This document shows positions 13,509 to 17,886 of a DNA stretch of 17,886 nucleotides, one piece after another. A model generated the notes under the pieces. It searched no databases and had not been told where the DNA came from. It saw nothing but the letters and a program-made list of their open reading frames with translations. The DNA comes from JACQFK01 sp041482015. Lineage in GTDB: Bacteria; Planctomycetota; MHYJ01; JACPRB01. Made by a program: the position numbers and the translations under genes. Position 1 is the stretch's first letter, and every line of letters starts with the position of its first letter. The stretch is taken from the NCBI GenBank assembly GCA_041482015.1, contig JBGPCZ010000129.1, forward strand, positions 1-17,886, read 5' to 3'.

Positions 13509-14210
13509 ATGAAACGTCTCGCCGCGATCGTCCTCCTCGCCGCCGGGTGCGGATCCCCTTCCGGGACGGGCCCCGCGCCGGACGAGATGAAGTTCGAGAT
13601 GGGCGTCGCGTCCCAGATCGCCTTCGACGTGACGAAACTGAAGCGCGGGGAGCGGACGTTCTACACGGTCAAGGTGCTCGGGAACCCGAAGCCGGACTAC
13701 GTGACGTTCGCCGTCGTGGACGACGACGCCGACTCGATCTGGATCGAGAACACGGTCCCGGCCGACCCGCGATCGTTCGTGATCAAGTCGAGGTTCAAGC
13801 GCAAGACGGGGGAGCTGATGGAGCGGTGGGCGGGCGAGCCGGGCTCGGCGATGCCGGCCAAGCTGTACCCCCGCGAGGGGAGGAAGCCGGACCCCGTGCC
13901 GCTGCGCGACTCGGGCGCCGCCCAGCCGGAGGTGAAGGAGGACGTCGACACGATCACCGTCGCGGGCAAGACGTGGACGGCCACCCGGGTGACGACGACG
14001 CTCGCCTATCCCGACGGCCGCAAGAGCGTGCTCACCGACTGGTACCACAAGGACGTGCCCTTTTCGGTGGTGATCAAGACCGGGACGCCGAACGAAAAGA
14101 GTTACGGGGGGCTGGTCAAGCGCCAGTTCGGCCGCCTGACCATGGAACTCCTCAGGTGGGACACCAAGGCAACCACGGACCTGGTCATCCCCAAGGAAGA
14201 AAAGAAGTAG
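13509..14210 (+). CDS. Probable lipoprotein of unknown function
   Basis: The 233 residues begin MKRLAAIVLLAAGCG, a short positively charged and hydrophobic signal with a lipobox-like LAAGC; Cys14 would be lipidated. The lipobox is slightly atypical, with Ala at the -3 position. The mature protein is hydrophilic, with beta-like stretches such as RTFYTVKVLG, DYVTFAVV and TWTATRVTTTLAYP, and a Lys/Glu-rich C-terminus. No family is recognised. The repeated beta pattern resembles periplasmic domains that report on side-chain modification or carry small ligands, but this is weak. I chose the ATG at 13509 rather than 13500 because a TTAGG at suitable distance precedes it and the signal peptide starts there. 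It is one base (ATG at 13500) or ten bases after the rarA stop, so it is co-transcribed with rarA. It converges on leuS with a 12-base gap. Confidence 0.78.
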   Translation: MKRLAAIVLLAAGCGSPSGTGPAPDEMKFEMGVASQIAFDVTKLKRGERTFYTVKVLGNPKPDYVTFAVVDDDADSIWIENTVPADPRSFVIKSRFKRKTGELMERWAGEPGSAMPAKLYPREGRKPDPVPLRDSGAAQPEVKEDVDTITVAGKTWTATRVTTTLAYPDGRKSVLTDWYHKDVPFSVVIKTGTPNEKSYGGLVKRQFGRLTMELLRWDTKATTDLVIPKEEKK

Positions 14211-14222
14211 TCGCGGCTGGCG

Positions 14223-16628
14223 TCACGCCACGACGTTGACAAGCTTCCCCTTCACGACGATCACCTTCTTCGGGGTCACCCCGGCGAGCGCGGGGAGCGC
14301 CAGCGCCTTTGACTTCAGGTCGTCGTCGGAGGAGTCGGGCGGCGCCGGGAACTTGCCGCGGACCTTGCCGTTCACCTGGACCACGATCTCGATCTCGTCC
14401 GCCTTGAGGTTCGGATCGGCGACCGGCCAGGCGGACTTGAAGACGCTGCCCTGTCCTCCCAGCATCTCGTGGAACTCCTCGCCGAGGAACGGGGCCATCG
14501 GCGCCAGGAACTTCGCCAGCGAGTCGAGGATCCCGTGCACCGCGCGCTTTTCGTCGTCGGTCTTCGGGTCGGGCTTCGCCTGGTCCCAGAGATTGAGGAG
14601 CTCCATCGTCTTGGAGATGACGGTGTTGAAGTTCAACTGCCCGGACGACGCGTCGGTCGCGCGGCGGATCACCTCGTGGAGCTTCACGCGGAGCGGCTTG
14701 TAGGCCGTGACCGGTCCCGCCCCGACGCCCTTCACCTTGGGGGCCGCGTCCTCGAAGAGATCCCAGAGTCGTTCCACGAAGCGGTTCGCGCCTTCGAGGC
14801 CGCGATTGTTCCACTTGATCTCGGCGTCCGACGGGGCGAAGAAGAACATCGCGAGGCGGCAGGCGTCGACCCCCCACTCGTCCATGATCTCCTGCGGCGA
14901 GATCGCGTTCCCCTTGGACTTCGACATCGTTTCGCCGTGCTCGTCGGCGACCATGCCCTGGTGGAACAGCTGCACGACCGGCTCGTCGGTCGGGACCCAA
15001 CCCGCGTCGAAGAGAACCTTGGCGATGAACCGGAAGTACAGCAGGTGCATGCAGGCGTGCTCCGCGCCGCCGATGTAGAGATCGACGGGAAGCCACGTCT
15101 TCGCCTCCTCCTTCCGCCACGGCTCGTTCGCGTTCTTCGCGTCGAGATAGCGGTAGAGGTAGTAGCTGGAGCACATGAACGTGTCCATCGTGTCGGGGTT
15201 GCGCTCCGCCGGTCCGCCGCACTTCGGGCAGGCCGTCTTCATGAACGACGGCTGGTCGGCGAGCGGCGAGCGCCCCTTCGGGATGAACTCCGAGATCTCC
15301 GGGAGGATGACCGGCAGGTCCTTCTCCGGCACCGCCTGCGCCCCGCATTTCGGACAATGGATGATCGGGATCGGGCAGCCCCAGTAGCGCTGCCGCGAGA
15401 TGAGCCAGTCCTTCAGCTTGTAGTTCGTCTTGGCGCGGCCGATCCCCTTCTTCGCGACGTGGTCGATGACCTTCGGGATCCCGGACGGGGAAGGCGTCCC
15501 CGTGAGCTCGCCCGAGTCGATCATCGCCCCCTCGCCGACGTACGCGTCTGCGTAGGGGGCGGGGCCGCCCGAGATCACGACCTTGACCGGAAGCCTGTAC
15601 TTCTTCGCGAACGCGTAGTCGCGCGTGTCGTGGGCCGGGACGCCCATGACGACGCCCGTGCCATAGTGGGCCAGGACATAGTCCGCCACCCAGAGGGGGA
15701 CCTTTTCGCCGTTCACCGGATTGACGACGTGCCTGCCGGTGAAGACGCCGTCCTTCTCCCCCTCCATCGTCCGCTCGCGCTCGGATTTCTGGCCCGCCTT
15801 CCGGATGTACTCCTTCACCTCCGGGGTCGCGATCGTCGCGGCCAGCGGATGCTCGGGCGAGATGACGACGAAGCTGACGCCCCACGTCGTGTCGGGCCGC
15901 GTCGTGAAAACGGTAAGCTTCTTCCCCTCGAAATCGAAATCGATTTCGCAGCCGACCGACTTCCCAATCCAGTTCCGCTGCTTGGTCTTGGTCTCCTCGG
16001 GCCAGCCGGGGAGCCTGTCGATATCGTTCAGCAGCCGCTCGGCCATCGCGGAGTACTTGAAGAACCAGCAGTTCTCGATCGGCTTCTTGACGACCTCCTG
16101 GTGGCAGCGCCAGCACTTGCCGTCCTGGCACTGCTCGTTGGCGAGGATGCCGTGCTCCTCGCACCAGTTCACGACGCTCGAGGCCTGGTAGGCCCAGCCG
16201 TTCTTGAAGAGGAGCAGGAAGAGCCACTGGGTCCACTTGTAGTACTCGGGCTCGCAGGTCCGGACCTCGCGCTCCCAGTCGTACGAGATCGCCATCCGCT
16301 GGAGCGTCTTCTTCCCGGTCTCGATGTTCTTCCGCGTCCAGGTCCCCGGGTGGAGCCGGTTCTTGATCGCGGCCTGCTCGGCGGGAAGGCCGAAGGCGTC
16401 CCACCCGAACGGGTGGAGGACGTCGTCGCCCTTCATCATCCGGTACCGCGCGGCGGCGTCGCCGATCGAGTAGTTCCGGAAATGGCCCATGTGGATATCG
16501 CCGGAGGGGTAGGCGAACATCTCCAGGACGTAGTACTTCCGTTTCGGCTTTTCCGGCGTGCGGGCGAGGTCCTGCCCCGCCCACCGCGCCTGCCACTTCG
16601 CCTCGATCGACTTGAAATCGTACTTCAT
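14223..16628 (-). CDS. leuS: Leucyl-tRNA synthetase (LeuRS)
   Basis: An 801-residue class I synthetase that charges tRNA-Leu. Signatures in order: YPSGDIHMGH with the HIGH-type motif HMGH (46-49); WDAFGLPAE (76-84); a zinc-like Cys segment (WCEEHG...CQDGKCWRC, 155-175); the CP1 editing domain (about 225-415) with TTRPDTTWG (242-250) and GVPAHDTRDY (329-338) carrying the conserved Asp that guards against mischarging; a second Cys pair (CPKC 425-428 and CPKC 467-470); MSKS in ETMSKSKGN (566-574, Thr in place of the usual first Lys); and the anticodon and C-terminal domain ending VNGKVRGK. Length is typical of bacterial LeuRS. I chose the ATG at 16628; longer frames start at non-ATG codons inside the promoter. 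It has no ribosome site and a -10 box only ten bases upstream, so the leader is very short. Confidence 0.97.
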   Translation of the reverse strand: MKYDFKSIEAKWQARWAGQDLARTPEKPKRKYYVLEMFAYPSGDIHMGHFRNYSIGDAAARYRMMKGDDVLHPFGWDAFGLPAEQAAIKNRLHPGTWTRKNIETGKKTLQRMAISYDWEREVRTCEPEYYKWTQWLFLLLFKNGWAYQASSVVNWCEEHGILANEQCQDGKCWRCHQEVVKKPIENCWFFKYSAMAERLLNDIDRLPGWPEETKTKQRNWIGKSVGCEIDFDFEGKKLTVFTTRPDTTWGVSFVVISPEHPLAATIATPEVKEYIRKAGQKSERERTMEGEKDGVFTGRHVVNPVNGEKVPLWVADYVLAHYGTGVVMGVPAHDTRDYAFAKKYRLPVKVVISGGPAPYADAYVGEGAMIDSGELTGTPSPSGIPKVIDHVAKKGIGRAKTNYKLKDWLISRQRYWGCPIPIIHCPKCGAQAVPEKDLPVILPEISEFIPKGRSPLADQPSFMKTACPKCGGPAERNPDTMDTFMCSSYYLYRYLDAKNANEPWRKEEAKTWLPVDLYIGGAEHACMHLLYFRFIAKVLFDAGWVPTDEPVVQLFHQGMVADEHGETMSKSKGNAISPQEIMDEWGVDACRLAMFFFAPSDAEIKWNNRGLEGANRFVERLWDLFEDAAPKVKGVGAGPVTAYKPLRVKLHEVIRRATDASSGQLNFNTVISKTMELLNLWDQAKPDPKTDDEKRAVHGILDSLAKFLAPMAPFLGEEFHEMLGGQGSVFKSAWPVADPNLKADEIEIVVQVNGKVRGKFPAPPDSSDDDLKSKALALPALAGVTPKKVIVVKGKLVNVVA

Positions 16629-16638
16629 CTGGCCGGGG

Positions 16639-16667
16639 ATTTTATCTATTGAACCCGCGGGCCGCAA
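16639..16667 (-). promoter_or_regulatory. Candidate sigma-70 promoter for leuS
   Basis: On the minus strand TTGCGG (16667-16662) and TAAAAT (16644-16639) are 17 bases apart. The predicted start (about 16632) leaves only four or five untranslated bases before the ATG at 16628. No T-box-like leader is present, so antitermination by uncharged tRNA-Leu is excluded for this promoter. Confidence 0.6.
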
Positions 16668-16692
16668 GAGAGCCCTTTTCCCGCAATATCCC

Positions 16693-16720
16693 TTGCGTTC
16701 GACCCGTCCTCCCCTAAAAT
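16693..16720 (+). promoter_or_regulatory. Candidate promoter for the kinase at 16733
   Basis: TTGCGT (16693-16698) and TAAAAT (16715-16720) are 16 bases apart. An overlapping TAGATA at 16720-16725 could instead be the -10 and would place the start on the ATG itself. The AATAGATAAA at 16718-16727 is an exact inverted copy of bases 16641-16650 in the divergent leuS promoter. Confidence 0.5.
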
Positions 16721-16732
16721 AGATAAAGGGCT

Positions 16733-17878
16733 ATGCCGGAACCTCAAGAGAACCTCCACTTCGGTGCCATCGCCATCAAGCTCAACTTCACGACCCTCGA
16801 GAAGGTCGACGAGTGCCTCCGCCTCCAGGAGAAGATGAAGGATCTCGGCGTCGCCCCGAAGAAGCTGGGCGAGATCATGCTCGCCAAGGGTTACGTCACC
16901 GACGCCCAGGTGAAGGAGATCTTCAAGTACCAGGGCGTGCGGGGCGGCCACACCTCGATCCAGGGCTACAAGATCCTGACCAAGATCGGCCAGGGCGCCA
17001 TGGGCTCGATCTACAAGGCCCTCCAGATCTCGATGGACCGCATCGTCGCGATCAAGTGCCTCGCCCCGAAGTACTCCCAGAACGACAAGTTCCGCGAGCG
17101 GTTCCTCCGCGAGGCCCGCGCGGTCGCGCGCCTGAACCATCCGAACATCATCCAGGGCATCGACGTCGGCGAGTCCAACGGCGTCCACTACTTCGCGATG
17201 GAGTACATCGACGGGCCGACCGTCGGCGAGCTCCTCAAGCGCGGCGGCGCGCTCGACGAGAAGCGCGCGCTGAACATCGTGACCCAGATCGGCCGCGCGC
17301 TCCACCACGCGTTCGGCCACGGGATCATCCACCGCGACATCAAGCCCGACAACATCATGCTGACCCGCGAGGGCGTGGCCAAGCTCTGCGACCTGGGCCT
17401 CGCGAAGCTCGCCAGCAAGGACGAGGGCGACGCCTCGGGCACGCGGCCGGGCGCGTCGATGGGAACGCCCTACTACATCGCGCCCGAACAGGCGCGCGGC
17501 GAGCAGAACGTCGACACGCGCGCCGACATCTACTCGCTCGGCGCCAGCTTCTATCACATGGTCGCCGGCGAGGTCCCCTTCGTGGGCCAGAGCGCCGCGG
17601 ACGTGATCTCGAAGCACCTCACCGAGCCGGTCACGCCGCCGCGCGTGAAGAACCCGCTCGTCAGCGGCGCGGTCGACTGGGTCATCGTCAAGATGATGCA
17701 GAAGGCGCGCGAGGACCGCTACCAGACGCCGACGGAGCTCGTGCGCGACCTCGAGGCGATCGCCGCGGGCGGCGCGCCCGAAGGCTACGTCCAGGAGGCG
17801 CAGGCGAAATCGTCGGCCATCCCCAAGCTCCGCCGCGGCCGCCTGCTGCGCCGCACGGGCCGCTTCCGCAGAAGATAG
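16733..17878 (+). CDS. Serine/threonine protein kinase with N-terminal MshEN/T2SSE_N-like domain
   Basis: A 381-residue Hanks-type kinase. Residues 8-68 form two helix-pair units, FGAIAIKLNF...LRLQ and KLGEIMLAKGYV...FKYQ, which resemble the MshEN/T2SSE_N units of the PilB in this window (LGEILVKLGYV in PilB against LGEIMLAKGYV here). The kinase domain (about 79-345) has GQGAMG (86-91), Lys108 in VAIK, Glu127, HRDIKPDN with Asp202 and Asn207, DLG (220-222) in place of DFG, a TP-rich activation loop, and APEQ (250-253). It therefore looks catalytically competent. The last 20 residues are very Arg-rich (RRGRLLRRTGRFRRR), possibly binding nucleic acid or acidic membranes. No membrane segment is seen, so it is probably cytosolic. 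The ATG at 16733 follows a -10-like box directly and lacks a clear ribosome site. The gene is divergent from leuS. Confidence 0.93.
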   Translation: MPEPQENLHFGAIAIKLNFTTLEKVDECLRLQEKMKDLGVAPKKLGEIMLAKGYVTDAQVKEIFKYQGVRGGHTSIQGYKILTKIGQGAMGSIYKALQISMDRIVAIKCLAPKYSQNDKFRERFLREARAVARLNHPNIIQGIDVGESNGVHYFAMEYIDGPTVGELLKRGGALDEKRALNIVTQIGRALHHAFGHGIIHRDIKPDNIMLTREGVAKLCDLGLAKLASKDEGDASGTRPGASMGTPYYIAPEQARGEQNVDTRADIYSLGASFYHMVAGEVPFVGQSAADVISKHLTEPVTPPRVKNPLVSGAVDWVIVKMMQKAREDRYQTPTELVRDLEAIAAGGAPEGYVQEAQAKSSAIPKLRRGRLLRRTGRFRRR

Positions 17879-17886
17879 TTCAACAC

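Noticed and set aside
14469..16652. Very long open frame on the + strand opposite leuS (about 727 codons)
   Set aside because: It mirrors the LeuRS reading frame, is dominated by Arg, Asp, Val and Leu as expected of the complement of GC-rich codons, and shows no domain; LeuRS itself is beyond doubt.
16645..16665. tRNA-like GGTTCAA motif near leuS
   Set aside because: No acceptor, D or anticodon stems can be drawn around it.
16629..16667. 13-residue N-terminal extension of LeuRS
   Set aside because: It would start with TTG inside the promoter -35 box; LeuRS proteins normally begin with the YDFKxIE segment right after the ATG used here.

Overview
The window is GC-rich bacterial chromosomal DNA, densely packed with about 15 genes on both strands and almost no spacer. 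A porin-like outer-membrane protein, a lipoprotein, type IV pilus/type II secretion proteins and a periplasmic D-Ala-D-Ala carboxypeptidase point to a diderm. Two Hanks-type Ser/Thr kinases within 18 kb, sigma-54-type promoters and the strong GC bias would fit Planctomycetota, Myxococcota, Acidobacteriota or a relative. The sequence alone does not settle the phylum; this is inference.

Layout. 1-516 (-): 5' part of a Ser/Thr kinase gene that runs off the left edge. 742-1713 (+): exported beta-barrel-like protein. The 225 bp between them carries two divergent matches to the sigma-54 promoter consensus. 1710-2240 (-): gamma-type carbonic anhydrase, convergent with the barrel gene and sharing its stop region. 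2256-3303: a compact lower-GC element, a REP-associated tyrosine transposase (RAYT) flanked on each side by a palindrome of about 42 nt. 3293-6137 (-): likely operon of sensor histidine kinase, DUF4438 protein and a small unknown protein whose stop codon lies inside the right-hand palindrome. 6178-6215: intrinsic terminator for the next gene. 6263-9599 (-): PilC/GspF platform protein and PilB/GspE ATPase, each with its own promoter. 9698-11470 (+): PBP4-type carboxypeptidase and a small unknown protein. 11515-14210 (+): possible 12-codon leader peptide, short-chain dehydrogenase, RarA (MgsA) AAA+ ATPase and a lipoprotein, tightly coupled. 14223-16628 (-): leucyl-tRNA synthetase. 16733-17878 (+): a second Ser/Thr kinase with an N-terminal domain resembling the MshEN/T2SSE_N domain of the PilB in this window.

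How the parts relate. Envelope biology (barrel, carboxypeptidase, lipoprotein, pilus motor) and signalling (two kinases, one histidine kinase) dominate; leuS and rarA are housekeeping genes. The most interesting observations are the divergent sigma-54 promoter pair, the kinase that shares a sensory-type domain with PilB, the RAYT/palindrome element that has moulded the ends of both neighbours, and a group of genes (pilB, dacB, kinase 2, leuS) whose -10 boxes lie so close to the start codon that leaderless or near-leaderless mRNAs are expected. No rRNA, tRNA, CRISPR array, prophage or complete secretion locus was seen. No gene-free stretch exceeds 300 bases.
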